A stretch of 64,000 nucleotides of DNA from Streptomyces pactum (GTDB lineage Bacteria > Actinomycetota > Actinomycetes > Streptomycetales > Streptomycetaceae): the NCBI RefSeq assembly GCF_002005225.1, contig NZ_CP019724.1:7172001-7236000 (forward strand), given 5' to 3'. Positions 7,498 through 16,396 of the stretch are shown piece after piece (the stretch's first letter is position 1; each line of letters starts with the position of its first letter). A program made the translations under genes and the position numbers. Under the pieces are notes generated by a model. The model did not search any database, was not told the DNA's origin, and saw only the letters and a program-made list of their open reading frames with translations.

Positions 7498-8939
7498 ACA
7501 CGCCCGCGTCGAGTACGGCGGCGAGCGCACCGACTCCGGTGTCCGCGCCGTCTCCTGCGCCCCCTCAGGTGTCCGCCTCGGCTCGGGCGAGTGCACCGCC
7601 TCAGGTGTCCGTGTCGGCTCCGGCGGACCCCCAGGCCCGGACGGACCCGCAAACCCGGACGGACCCCCGGGCCCGGACGGACCCCCAGGCACCGGTGAGG
7701 CTCGACCTCGACAAGCTCTTCGCCGCCCGGCTCCAGGCGGCGAGGGCCCGGCCCTACCTGGCGACGGCGCTGTTCGCCCTGTGCGTCGTCCCGTCGCGGC
7801 GGGTGCCGACGATGGCCGTCGACCGGTACTGGCGGTGCTACGCCTCACCGGTCTTCGTGGACCGGACGCCCCTGGAGGAACTGGCCGGGGTCTGGGTGCA
7901 CGAGGTGTCGCACCTGCTGCGCGACCACCACGGGCGCGGTGACCGGGTCGCGCGGGAGCGCGGACTGACCGGTCCCGCGGAACGGCTGCGCATGAACATC
8001 GCCGCGGACTGCGAGATCAACGACGACGTGTTCGGCGACGGGCTGGTCCGGCCCGAGGGCGCGGTCGATCCCGGGCTGTTGAGGCTGCCCGAGGGGCAGC
8101 TCATGGAGGACTACCTGCGCCAGTTCCGGCTCGGGCGGCTCACCGAGAGTGTGGCCTGGCTGGACTGCGGCAGCGGCGCCGACGGCCTCGAACGGGAGTG
8201 GGACCTCGGACCGGACGGCGCGGACGGCCTCAGCGAGCAGGAACGGGACGCCGTGCGTTTCCGGGTGGCACAGGGCATCAACGCCCGCCCGGGCCACGCC
8301 CCGAAGGGGTGGCAGCGGTGGGCGGAGCAGGCCTTCCACCCGCCGCAGCCCTGGCGGGAACTGCTGGGCGCGGCGGTCCGCTCGGCCGCCTGTGGAGGCG
8401 GCGCGGGCGAGGACTACACGTACGGCCGGCCGGCGCGGCGCTCGGCCTCGCTGCCCGGCGTCGTGCTGCCGAGCCTGCGGCGCAGACCGCCCCGGGTCGC
8501 CGTGGTCATCGACACCTCCGGGTCGGTCAGCGACGCCGAACTGGGCAGCGCGCTCCTGGAGGTCGCCGCGATCGCCCGCGCCGTCGGCGGCCGCCGCGAC
8601 CTGGTCACGGTCGTGCCGTGCGACGCGGCGGCCCGGGTCGCCCACTCCCTGTGCCGTGCCGAGGGGATCCCCCTGGTGGGCGGGGGCGGAACGGACCTGC
8701 GCACGGGCTTCTCCAAGGCGCTGCGCGGGCGTCCCGCACCGGACGCCGTCGTGGTCCTGACCGACGGGCAGACGCCCTGGCCGGACACCCGGCCGCCCTG
8801 CCGGACGGTGGTGGGCCTGTTCCCCCGGCAGCGGGCGCGCGCCTCCTGGGACGAGGACGATCCCGACCACGTGCCGGACTCACCGCCCGACTGGGTGCGC
8901 GTGGTGGAGATCGGGTCGGCCCCGCCCGGTGGCCGGTGA
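7494..8939 (+). CDS. DUF2201-type putative metallopeptidase with vWA-like domain
   Basis: A 481-residue protein. Residues 1-68 are Ser/Pro/Ala-rich and end in three hexapeptides of the form ARTDPQ. The N-terminal domain contains the zinc-protease signature HEVSH at 136-140 (VWVHEVSHLLRDHHGRG), and a Glu/Asp-rich DCEINDD segment follows. The C-terminal domain begins near residue 333 with VAVVIDTSGSVSD, an intact MIDAS DxSxS motif, and continues to VVVLTDGQTPWP. This two-domain order is that of the DUF2201 family, which is habitually linked to MoxR ATPases. Start is fixed by the ATGA overlap with the ATPase gene. No experimental function is known to me for this family. Confidence 0.85.
   Translation: MNTPASSTAASAPTPVSAPSPAPPQVSASARASAPPQVSVSAPADPQARTDPQTRTDPRARTDPQAPVRLDLDKLFAARLQAARARPYLATALFALCVVPSRRVPTMAVDRYWRCYASPVFVDRTPLEELAGVWVHEVSHLLRDHHGRGDRVARERGLTGPAERLRMNIAADCEINDDVFGDGLVRPEGAVDPGLLRLPEGQLMEDYLRQFRLGRLTESVAWLDCGSGADGLEREWDLGPDGADGLSEQERDAVRFRVAQGINARPGHAPKGWQRWAEQAFHPPQPWRELLGAAVRSAACGGGAGEDYTYGRPARRSASLPGVVLPSLRRRPPRVAVVIDTSGSVSDAELGSALLEVAAIARAVGGRRDLVTVVPCDAAARVAHSLCRAEGIPLVGGGGTDLRTGFSKALRGRPAPDAVVVLTDGQTPWPDTRPPCRTVVGLFPRQRARASWDEDDPDHVPDSPPDWVRVVEIGSAPPGGR
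7635..7688 (+). repeat. Three 18-bp in-frame repeats (RTDP hexapeptide)
   Basis: Units at 7635-7652, 7653-7670 and 7671-7688 share the core CCGGACGGACCC and encode ARTDPQ, TRTDPR and ARTDPQ in the disordered N-terminal linker of the DUF2201 protein. Confidence 0.85.
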
Positions 8940-8951
8940 GGCGGCGCGGGC

Positions 8952-9359
8952 TCAGCCGAGCCGCGGGATCTCGATCGCCGGGCAGCGGTCCATCACCATC
9001 TCCAGGCCCGCGGCCCGGGTCCGCTCGTACGCGGCCTCGTCGATCACACCGAGCTGGAACCAGACGGCCCCGGCGCCCTTCGCGACCGCCTCCTCGGCGA
9101 CCGGTCCGGCCAGGTCGCTGTTGACGAAGACGTCGACGACGTCCACGTCGAAGGGGATGTCCGCGAGGGACGCGTACCCCCGCTCGCCGTGCACCGTCTC
9201 GGCCTTGGGATGCACCGGCACGACGCGCTTGCCGAAGCGCCGCAGCACCTCGGCGACGCCGTACGCCGCGCGCTCCCGGTTGGAGGACAGGCCCACCACG
9301 GCCCAGGTGTCGCCGAGCTCGGTGAGGATCTTGCGGACGGTTGCCTCGTCGCCGTACAC
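8952..9359 (-). CDS. CoA-binding domain protein (YccU-like)
   Basis: A 135-residue single-domain Rossmann protein of the CoA-binding/YccU family. It opens with helices and then WAVVGLSSNRERAAYGVAEV, where G-L-S is the nucleotide-binding turn. FGKRVVPVHPKAETVHGERGYASLADIP follows, with the conserved VxPVNP-like segment. The last strand region is VWFQLGVIDEAAYERTRAAG, typical of the family. The start is the GTG at 9359, with an AAGGAGG ribosome binding site 6 bases upstream; the longer open frame upstream is not used. The ligand role is unproven. It converges on the DUF2201 gene with a 12-base gap. Confidence 0.8.
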   Translation of the reverse strand: MYGDEATVRKILTELGDTWAVVGLSSNRERAAYGVAEVLRRFGKRVVPVHPKAETVHGERGYASLADIPFDVDVVDVFVNSDLAGPVAEEAVAKGAGAVWFQLGVIDEAAYERTRAAGLEMVMDRCPAIEIPRLG

Positions 9360-9509
9360 CGGCGGCCTCCTTGGACTCCTGGACGACTCGCGTGCCGGGT
9401 CTTCCGGTCGGGACAACGGACGGCGGTGTGCGGAGATTCCCCGCGCGGCGGGGAGGGCGGCGAGCGCGCCCCCTGTGCGCCACCGTCCCGCCCCGCCTAC
9501 GCTCACCCC

Positions 9510-10220
9510 GTGCTGCGCATCATCGACGCCCGGACCTCAGAGCCCGCCCCCGCCGCCCCCGCCCGGCGGGCACCGACCCGTGTCGAGGCGCACGCGCCGG
9601 GCCATGACACGACCGGCCTGCGCGTGCTGCTCGTCGCCGACCTCCTGGTCCGCGCCCTGGAGCTCGACGGCACGCCCACCTGGGCCCTGCTGACCGGCGT
9701 GGACGAGAAGGCGGGGCTGCGTGCGGCCGCGGCCGCCCTCGGCATGCGGCCCTTCGAGGACGGCGGCGCCGCCGGCACCGGCGCGGGCCAGACCGTGCAC
9801 GTCGTGCGCGAGGGCGAGGCCAGTTCGGACGGGACGACGGTCGCCGTCGCCCGCGTGGACACGGCCGGACCGGGCCCCGACGATCCCGACGCCCTGCGTC
9901 TCGCCCTGCTGGAGCGGCACCACCGCGCGCGCGTGCGGCTCGACGCGGCCGTGCTGGACGACGCCCGGGACACGCTCGCGCGCTGGCGCCGCGCGGTCGC
10001 CGCCTGGGCGCGGCAGCCGTCGCGTCCCGTCCCGGGCGAGCTGCGCGACCGACTGCGCGCCGCCTGGGAGGACGACTTGGACGCCCCCGGGGTGCTTCGG
10101 CTCCTGCGCCGGGTGGAGACCGATCCGGACCTTCCGGACGGAGCCCGGTTCGAGACCTACGCCTACGCCGACCGGTTCCTCGGCCTGCACCTCGCCCGGG
10201 ACATCGGAGCCCCGGCGTGA
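9510..10220 (+). CDS. Degenerate class I (cysteinyl-type) tRNA synthetase-like protein
   Basis: A 236-residue protein. The N-terminus (LRIIDARTSEPAPAAP, then RVEAHAPGHDTTGLRVLLVADLLVRAL) follows the layout of the CysS/MshC Rossmann core. However, the HIGH-like motif and the zinc Cys ligands are missing: the GHDTTGLR stretch replaces them. The C-terminal half resembles the helical region of CysS: RARVRLDAAVLDDARDTL, AAWEDDLDAPGVLRLLRRV, and the terminal YADRFLGLHLARDIG. It is far too short for a synthetase (about 410-470 residues), and no KMSKS loop is visible. Catalysis is therefore unlikely. Coupled to the phosphatase gene by a 4-base GTGA overlap. I infer this from pattern memory, not alignment. 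Confidence 0.5.
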   Translation: MLRIIDARTSEPAPAAPARRAPTRVEAHAPGHDTTGLRVLLVADLLVRALELDGTPTWALLTGVDEKAGLRAAAAALGMRPFEDGGAAGTGAGQTVHVVREGEASSDGTTVAVARVDTAGPGPDDPDALRLALLERHHRARVRLDAAVLDDARDTLARWRRAVAAWARQPSRPVPGELRDRLRAAWEDDLDAPGVLRLLRRVETDPDLPDGARFETYAYADRFLGLHLARDIGAPA

Positions 10221-10759
10221 TCGCGCGCCCGGGGGCGGGCCCGCTGCGCCGCCTGGTCGTCCTGCGGCACGCCAAGTCGGCCCGCCCCGACGGTGTCGCC
10301 GACCACGACCGCCCCCTCGCCGGGCGCGGTCGCCGCGACGCCCCCGCCGCCGGACGGGCCCTCGCGCAGGCCGACCGGCTGCCGGACCTCGCCCTGTGCT
10401 CCACCGCCGTACGTGCCCGGCAGACCTGGGAGCTGGCCTCGGCGCAGTGGGGCACCCCACCGCCGGTGCACTACGACCCGCGGCTGTACGCGGCCGGCGC
10501 ACCGGACCTGCTGGAGGTGGTGCGCGAGGTGCCCGCCGAGATCGGGACGCTGCTCCTGGTGGGCCACAACCCGGGCCTGGAGGAGCTGGTCCTCGAGCTG
10601 GCCGGGGACGCGCTGGACGACACGCTGGACCGGGTCCGCGTGAAGTTCCCGACGTCGGCGGTCGCGGTACTCGCCTGGCACGGCACCGACTGGCGGGCCC
10701 TGGCCCCGCAAGCGGCCCTGCTGACCGCGATGACCGTGCCGAGGGGCGGGCGACGGTGA
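10217..10759 (+). CDS. SixA-type histidine phosphatase family protein
   Basis: A 180-residue member of the histidine phosphatase (phosphoglycerate-mutase-like) superfamily. The catalytic RHAK tetrapeptide lies at the start (LVVLRHAKSARP), with the second arginine in CSTAVRARQTWELA and the second catalytic His in LLLVGHNPGLEELVLEL. This short form is the SixA clade, whose E. coli member dephosphorylates phosphohistidine of HPt domains; substrates in Streptomyces are not established. The start GTG at 10217 overlaps the preceding stop codon. Confidence 0.87.
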   Translation: MIARPGAGPLRRLVVLRHAKSARPDGVADHDRPLAGRGRRDAPAAGRALAQADRLPDLALCSTAVRARQTWELASAQWGTPPPVHYDPRLYAAGAPDLLEVVREVPAEIGTLLLVGHNPGLEELVLELAGDALDDTLDRVRVKFPTSAVAVLAWHGTDWRALAPQAALLTAMTVPRGGRR

Positions 10760-10776
10760 GCGCATAGGCTGGCCGG

Positions 10777-11403
10777 ATGCAGGACGAGTACCGCACGGTC
10801 GCCCGCGCGGGTGTGCACGAAACCGAGATCAACCGCTCCCGCTTCCTGTGCGCCCTCGCGCCGGCCGCCACCGAGCAGGAGGCTCAGGCGTTCGTGGCGG
10901 CCGTACGCAAGGAGCACGCGGACGCCACCCACAACTGCTGGGCGTACGTCATCGGGGCCGACGCCGCCGTGCAGAAGGCCAGCGACGACGGCGAGCCCGG
11001 CGGCACCGCCGGTGTCCCGATGCTCCAGATGCTGCTGCGTCGCGACATGCGGTACGTCGTCGCCGTCGTCACCCGCTACTACGGCGGCGTCAAGCTCGGC
11101 GCCGGCGGACTCATCCGCGCCTACGGCGGCGCGGTCGGCGAGGCCCTGGACGACCTCGGCACGCTCACCCGCCGCCGGTTCCGCCTGGCCACGGTGACCG
11201 TCGACCACCACCGGGCGGGCCGGCTCCAGAACGACCTGCGCACGGCGGGACGCGCGGTACGCGACGTGCGGTACGCCGAGGCCGTCACCCTCGAGATCGG
11301 CCTGCCGGAGGCCGAGGTGGACACCTTCCGTGCCTGGCTCGCGGACGCCACCGCCGGGTCGGCCGGTTTCGAACTGGGCGGTGAGGCGTACGGGGACGCA
11401 TAA
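10777..11403 (+). CDS. YigZ/IMPACT family protein
   Basis: A 208-residue protein of the UPF0029/IMPACT family. The diagnostic N-terminal stretch ASDDGEPGGTAGVPML (about residues 67-82) and TRYYGGVKLGAGGLIRAY (about 97-114) are both intact. The C-terminal 70 residues form the ferredoxin-like DUF1949-type domain. YigZ-like proteins are of uncertain biochemical role; the eukaryotic relative modulates Gcn2. The start ATG at 10777 follows the phosphatase stop by 17 bases, so cotranscription is likely. Confidence 0.85.
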   Translation: MQDEYRTVARAGVHETEINRSRFLCALAPAATEQEAQAFVAAVRKEHADATHNCWAYVIGADAAVQKASDDGEPGGTAGVPMLQMLLRRDMRYVVAVVTRYYGGVKLGAGGLIRAYGGAVGEALDDLGTLTRRRFRLATVTVDHHRAGRLQNDLRTAGRAVRDVRYAEAVTLEIGLPEAEVDTFRAWLADATAGSAGFELGGEAYGDA

Positions 11404-11414
11404 CAGTGCGGCAA

Positions 11415-11433
11415 AAGGGGCGTAACGCCCCTT
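11415..11433 (+). terminator. Hairpin after the YigZ-like gene
   Basis: Perfect 8-bp stem AAGGGGCG-TAA-CGCCCCTT starting 12 bases after the stop codon. There is no U tract, as is common for Streptomyces terminators. It separates the small-gene operon from sbcD. Confidence 0.5.
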
Positions 11434-11506
11434 AGGGGGCGGGCTCGAAGGGCGAAACGGGAGTAACCACCCGGGCTGTCGGACCCTGCCGTTAGTCTCG
11501 GGGATC

Positions 11507-12670
11507 ATGCGACTGCTGCACACTTCCGACTGGCATCTCGGCCGGGCGTTCCACCGGGTGAACATGCTCGGCGCCCAGGCCGGATTCATCGGCCACCTCG
11601 TCGAGACCGTGCGCGAGCACGGCGTCGACGCCGTGGTCGTGTCGGGGGACGTGTACGACCGGGCGGTGCCGCCGCTCGCCGCCGTCGAGCTGTTCGACGA
11701 CGCCCTGCACCGGCTCGCCGACCTCGGTGTGCCGACGGTGATGATCTCCGGGAACCACGACTCGGCCCGCCGCCTCGGTGTGGGCGCCGGACTCATCGAC
11801 CGGGCCGGTATCCATCTGCGCACCGACCCGGCGGGATGCGGGTCCCCGGTCGTGCTGGAGGACGCGCACGGGGAGGTGGCCTTCTACGGGCTGCCGTACC
11901 TCGAACCCGCCCTGGTGAAGAGCGAGTTCGGGGTCGAGAAGGCAGGACACGAGACCGTGCTCGCCGCCGCCATGGACCGGGTCCGCACCGACCTCGCCAG
12001 GCGCGCGCGGGGAACGCGGTCCGTGGTCCTCGCGCACGCCTTCGTCACCGGCGGCGAGCAGAGCGACAGCGAACGGGACATCACCGTCGGCGGGGTGGCC
12101 GCCGTGCCCTCCGGTGTCTTCGACGGCGTCGACTACGTGGCGCTCGGGCACCTGCACGGCTGCCAGACCCTCACCGAGCGCGTCCGCTACTCCGGCTCCC
12201 CGCTGCCGTACTCCTTCTCGGAGCACCGCCACCGCAAGAGCATGTGGCTCGTCGACCTGGACGCCGAAGGCTCGGTCACCGCCGAGCGGGTCGACTGCCC
12301 GGTGCCTCGCGGCCTGGCCCGGCTGCGCGGCACCCTGGAGGAACTACTCGCCGACCCCGGGCTGACCCCGCACGAGGAGGCATGGGTCGAGGCGACCCTC
12401 ACCGACCCGGTCCGCCCGGCCGACCCCATGGCCCGGCTCACCGGCCGCTTCCCGCACACGCTGAGCCTCCTCTTCGACCCCGAGCGGGCCCCGGACGACC
12501 CGGCCGTGTCCTACGCGCGGCGTCTCGCCGGGCGCAGCGACCAGCAGATCGCGGAGGACTTCGTGACGCACGTGCGCGGCGCCGGACCCGACGGCCACGA
12601 ACAGCTCGTGCTGCGGGACGCCTTCGACGCGGTGCGCGCGGACGAGACCGTGCGGGAGGTGGCCCGGTGA
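11507..12670 (+). CDS. sbcD: Exonuclease subunit SbcD (Mre11-like)
   Basis: A 387-residue manganese-dependent nuclease subunit. The metallophosphoesterase motifs are complete: HTSDWHLGRAF near residues 5-15, VVSGDVYDRA near 44-53, SGNHDSARRLG near 83-93, LAHAFVTGG near 178-186 and ALGHLHGCQ near 211-219. The C-terminal capping region is present. With SbcC it opens hairpins and cuts double-strand ends and protein-blocked DNA. Overlaps sbcC by 4 bases (GTGA), the standard order and coupling for this operon. Confidence 0.95.
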   Translation: MRLLHTSDWHLGRAFHRVNMLGAQAGFIGHLVETVREHGVDAVVVSGDVYDRAVPPLAAVELFDDALHRLADLGVPTVMISGNHDSARRLGVGAGLIDRAGIHLRTDPAGCGSPVVLEDAHGEVAFYGLPYLEPALVKSEFGVEKAGHETVLAAAMDRVRTDLARRARGTRSVVLAHAFVTGGEQSDSERDITVGGVAAVPSGVFDGVDYVALGHLHGCQTLTERVRYSGSPLPYSFSEHRHRKSMWLVDLDAEGSVTAERVDCPVPRGLARLRGTLEELLADPGLTPHEEAWVEATLTDPVRPADPMARLTGRFPHTLSLLFDPERAPDDPAVSYARRLAGRSDQQIAEDFVTHVRGAGPDGHEQLVLRDAFDAVRADETVREVAR

Positions 12671-15660
12671 GGCTGCACCAACTGGACGTCACCGCCTTCG
12701 GGCCCTTCGGCGGATCGCAGGGCGTCGACTTCGACGACCTGTCGGCCGCCGGACTCTTCCTGCTGCACGGCCCCACCGGCGCCGGCAAGACCTCCGTCCT
12801 CGACGCCGTCTGCTACGCCCTGTACGGCTCGGTGCCCGGCGCCCGCCAGAGCGGCCAGGGCATGGCCCTGCGCAGCGACCACGCCGCCGTCGGCACGCGC
12901 ACCGAGGTGCGCCTCGAACTCACCGTCGCCGGACGGCGGCTGGAGGTCACCCGGCAGCCGCCCTGGGAGCGCCCGAAGCTGCGCGGCAAGGGCACGACCG
13001 TCGACAAGGCCCAGACCTGGCTGCGCGAGTACGACGCGGGTGCCGGGACCTGGAAGGACCTCAGCCGCTCCCACCAGGAGGTCGGCGAGGAGATCACGCA
13101 CCTGCTCGGCATGAGCCGCGAGCAGTTCTGCCAGGTCGTGCTGTTGCCCCAGGGCGACTTCGCGCGCTTCCTGCGCGCCGACGCGGAGGCGCGCGGTAAG
13201 CTCCTCGGCCGGCTCTTCGACACCCGGCGCTTCGCCGAGGTCGAGAAACGCCTCGCCGAGCGGCGCCGCACCACGGAGGCGCGGGTGCGCGAGGGGGACG
13301 CCACGCTGCTGGCCGACGCCCACCGGATGCAGCAGGCCGCCGGCGACGCCATGGAACCGCCGGAGCTGGCGCCGGGCGAGCCGGGACTCGCCGAAGCCGT
13401 CCTCACCGCCGCCGCCGTCGCCCGCAGCACCGCCCGCGAGCTGCTGGCCGTCGCCGACTGCCGGCTCACCGCCGCCGAGTCCGCCCAGGCCGCCGCCGAA
13501 CGCGACTTGGCCGCCGCACGGGAACTGGACCGGCTGCAACGCAGGTTCGGCGAGGCACGGGAGCGGGCGGCGCGGCTGGCGGAGCGGGCCGACGCCCACC
13601 GCACCGCGCAGGCCCGCATGGAGCGCGCCCGCAAGGCCGAAGGCGTGGCCCCCGCACTGGAGTTGCGGGACGCCGCCGACGCCGAACACCGGCGGGCCGC
13701 GGCCGCGGAGGAACGCGCGCGTGCCCCGCTGTCCCAGGACCTCGCGGACGCCGGTGCGGCGGGGCTCGCCGCCGCCGCCCGCCGGGCCGCCGAGGAACTG
13801 GGCGGGCTCGACTCGGCCCGCCGGGCCGAACGGCGCCTCGCCGAGCTGGTCGGTGAGCGGACCCGGCTCGACCGGCAGGAACGCGTCGACGAGGACGTCC
13901 TGCACGAGGCGGAGAGCTGGCTCGCCGACTGGGAGACCACCCGCACCGCACTGCAGGCCCACGTCGACTCCGCGCAGGAAGCGGCGACCCGCGCCGAACA
14001 GCTCGCCGTGCAGCGCGACCCGGCACAGCGGCGGCTGAACGCGGCCCGGCAACGGGACCAGTACGCCGCCGACACGGAGGACGCCCAGCGGCAGGCCCTC
14101 GCGTCGGCCGAACAGGCCGTCGAGGCCCGTGCCCACTGGCTCGACCTCAAGGAACAGCGGCTGAACGGCATCGCCGCCGAACTCGCCGAAGGCCTCACCG
14201 AAGGCGCACCGTGCGCCGTGTGCGGCGCCACCGAACACCCCGACCCCGCACGCAGGATCGCGGGGCACGTCGACCGCGAGGCGGAGGAGCACGCCCTCGC
14301 CGCCTACCAGGCCGCCGACGAGCGGCGCGCCGTAGCCGAACGGCGCCTGGGCACCGTACGGGAGGCGCTCGCCGCCGCCACGGCGGAGGCCGGGGACGCA
14401 CCCACCGCCCGGCTGACCGAAGAGGCCGAGGAACTGGAGCGGCGGTACGCGCGGGCGCGGGCGAGCGCCTCCGGGCTGCACGCCGCGCAGGAGGAGCTGC
14501 GCCGCGCGGAGCACGAGCGGGAGCAGCGGATCGCCGCCCAGCAGCAGGCCGCCGTCCGGGCCGCCTCCCGGGTCGGCAACCGGGAGCGGCTGGAGAGCGA
14601 ACGGTCCGCGCTGGAGGAGGAGCTGACGCGGGCCCGCGGCACCGCCGACAGCGTGGCGGCACGGGCCGCGGAACTGGGGCTACGGGCCGCGCGGCTGACG
14701 GAGGCCGCCGACGCCGCCCGCGTCGCCGAGGACACCGCCCAGCGGCTCAAGGACGCCGACGCCCGCCTCGCCGACGCCGCCTTCCGCGCGGGCTTCGACA
14801 CTCCCCGGGACGCCGCCGCCGCGCTGCTCGACGACACCGCCCACCGCGAGCTGCAACGCCGGCTCGACGCCTTTGACGCCGAGGAGGCCGCCGTCCGCGC
14901 GGTCCTCACCGAGGCCGACACCGCCGCCGCGGCCCGGCGGCCGCCCGCCGGCCTCACCGCGGCGGAACACACCGCCGCCGACGCGGGCCGGCGCCTGCGC
15001 GAGGCCTCCTCCGCGCGCGACGCCGCCGCCCGGCGCTGCGCCGAGCTGGACCGGCTCTCCGCGCACGCCACCACCTCCGTGCGCCGGCTCGCCCCGCTGC
15101 GCGAGGAGCACGGCCGCGTCGCCCGCCTGGCCTCCCTCGCGGCGGGCACCTCCGCGGACAACGAACGCCGGATGCGCCTGGAGTCGTACGTGCTGGCGGC
15201 CCGCCTCGAACAGGTCGCCGCCGCCGCGACCGCCCGGCTGCAGCGCATGTCCTCCGGCCGCTACACCCTCGTCCATTCCGACGACCGCACCGGGCGCGGC
15301 CGCAGCGGCCTCGGCCTGCACGTCGTCGACGCCTGGACCGGCCGCGAGCGAGACACGGCCACACTGTCCGGCGGCGAGACGTTCTTCGCCTCGCTCGCCC
15401 TCGCGCTGGGCCTCGCCGACGTCGTCACGGACGAGGCCGGCGGCGTCCGCCTGGACACCCTGTTCATCGACGAGGGCTTCGGCAGCCTCGACGACCAGAC
15501 CCTCGACGAGGTCCTCGACGTCCTCGACGCACTGCGCGAACGGGACCGCAGCGTCGGCATCGTCAGCCACGTCGCCGACCTGCGACGGCGGATCCACGCC
15601 CAACTGGAGGTCGTGAAGGGCCGGTCGGGCTCGGTGCTGCGGCAGCGGGGCGACGGCTGA
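12667..15660 (+). CDS. sbcC: Exonuclease subunit SbcC (Rad50-like SMC ATPase)
   Basis: A 997-residue SMC-type ATPase. The N-terminal ATPase half carries Walker A GPTGAGKTSVLD near residue 37-48 and the Q-loop region VVLLPQGDFARFLRA near 158. Two long Ala/Glu/Arg-rich coiled-coil arms flank the zinc hook CAVC at about residue 515. The C-terminal half has the signature LSGGETFFASLALALGLAD near 900 and Walker B LFIDEGFGSLD near 935. Length is normal for actinobacterial SbcC. The start GTG overlaps the sbcD stop. It acts with SbcD on the nucleoid. Confidence 0.95.
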   Translation: MRLHQLDVTAFGPFGGSQGVDFDDLSAAGLFLLHGPTGAGKTSVLDAVCYALYGSVPGARQSGQGMALRSDHAAVGTRTEVRLELTVAGRRLEVTRQPPWERPKLRGKGTTVDKAQTWLREYDAGAGTWKDLSRSHQEVGEEITHLLGMSREQFCQVVLLPQGDFARFLRADAEARGKLLGRLFDTRRFAEVEKRLAERRRTTEARVREGDATLLADAHRMQQAAGDAMEPPELAPGEPGLAEAVLTAAAVARSTARELLAVADCRLTAAESAQAAAERDLAAARELDRLQRRFGEARERAARLAERADAHRTAQARMERARKAEGVAPALELRDAADAEHRRAAAAEERARAPLSQDLADAGAAGLAAAARRAAEELGGLDSARRAERRLAELVGERTRLDRQERVDEDVLHEAESWLADWETTRTALQAHVDSAQEAATRAEQLAVQRDPAQRRLNAARQRDQYAADTEDAQRQALASAEQAVEARAHWLDLKEQRLNGIAAELAEGLTEGAPCAVCGATEHPDPARRIAGHVDREAEEHALAAYQAADERRAVAERRLGTVREALAAATAEAGDAPTARLTEEAEELERRYARARASASGLHAAQEELRRAEHEREQRIAAQQQAAVRAASRVGNRERLESERSALEEELTRARGTADSVAARAAELGLRAARLTEAADAARVAEDTAQRLKDADARLADAAFRAGFDTPRDAAAALLDDTAHRELQRRLDAFDAEEAAVRAVLTEADTAAAARRPPAGLTAAEHTAADAGRRLREASSARDAAARRCAELDRLSAHATTSVRRLAPLREEHGRVARLASLAAGTSADNERRMRLESYVLAARLEQVAAAATARLQRMSSGRYTLVHSDDRTGRGRSGLGLHVVDAWTGRERDTATLSGGETFFASLALALGLADVVTDEAGGVRLDTLFIDEGFGSLDDQTLDEVLDVLDALRERDRSVGIVSHVADLRRRIHAQLEVVKGRSGSVLRQRGDG

Positions 15661-15669
15661 GCCCGCCCC

Positions 15670-16117
15670 TCAGCGGCCCGGCGGGCGCCGGGGGAGCGGC
15701 GAGGAGCAGACGATGCTCGTCGTGACCGACCCCAGCGCGTCGATCCGGTCCGACACCTTCTCCAGGTGCCGCATCGAACGCGCGGCGACCTTGATGACGA
15801 AGCAGTGGTCCCCCGTGACGTGGTGCGCCTTCAGGACCTGGGGCGTGACCGCGACCAGGTCGTGGAACGCTTGTAGTCGCCCGTCGGATGACGCAGCCGC
15901 ACGAAGGCCAGGGGATCGGCAGCCCCGGTCGGTCGGGGCCGACGACCGCCGCGTACCCCTGGATCACCCCCGCCTTCTCCAGCCGGCGCACCCGCTCGGT
16001 CGGCGCGCTCGCGGACATCGACACGGCACGGGCCGACTCGGCGAAACCGGCCCGCCCCGTCCCGCTGGAGGACGTCGAGGACGTGCGGTCGGTGGCGTCC
16101 CGGGAAAACGTCGTCAT
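15670..16117 (-). pseudogene. Frameshifted Lrp/AsnC-family regulator
   Basis: Minus-strand pieces of one Lrp-type gene lie in different frames. From the ATG at 16117, one frame gives the helix-turn-helix FAESARAVSMSASAPTERVR and RRLEKAGVIQGYAAVV. The flanking segment VLDVLQRDG is in another frame. AFVRLRHPTGDYK needs a shift after GLPIP (near 15915). The RAM domain FHDLVAVTPQVLKAHHVTG then VIKVAARSMRHLEKVSDRID needs another shift at the Lys-Arg/Pro codon near 15868, and runs to the stop at 15670. At least four single-base indels are needed to rebuild the gene. It is divergent from a broken rhodanese gene, a pairing I know from other Streptomyces. Confidence 0.8.
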
Positions 16118-16126
16118 CCGGGATGG

Positions 16127-16396
16127 ATGGCAGGGACCGGCCGACTCCTCGACCCGGCCGTGCCGGTGGTGACGTACTGCTGGGGCCCGGGCTGTGACGG
16201 CGCGACCCGGACCGCCCTCGCCCTCGCCGAACTCGGTCACCCCGTCGAGGAGACGCTCGGCGGCTTCGGGTACCGGGCGCGCGAGGGCTTCGCGTACGAG
16301 ACCCGGCAGGGCACCGAGCGCCACCCCGCCGACCGGTTCACCGCGCCGGTGGACGCGGCCGACCGCGGTTGCCGACGGGCGTGTAGGTTCTGCCGC
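16127..16396 (+). pseudogene. 5'-truncated rhodanese-domain gene, open into the next gene
   Basis: The frame encodes VVTYCWGPGCDGATRTALAL followed by ELGHPVEETLGGFGYRAREG, the active-site loop (Cys of CWGPGC) and C-terminal helix-strand of a rhodanese domain. Roughly the first 70-80 residues expected upstream are absent, and no start with a ribosome binding site precedes it. The C-terminus, near DAADRGC, has no stop codon and continues in frame into the Imm21-like gene. A codon CGA follows TGC where relatives that end in a Cys-rich tail would stop. I read it as a decayed gene; expression as a fusion cannot be excluded. Confidence 0.6.
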
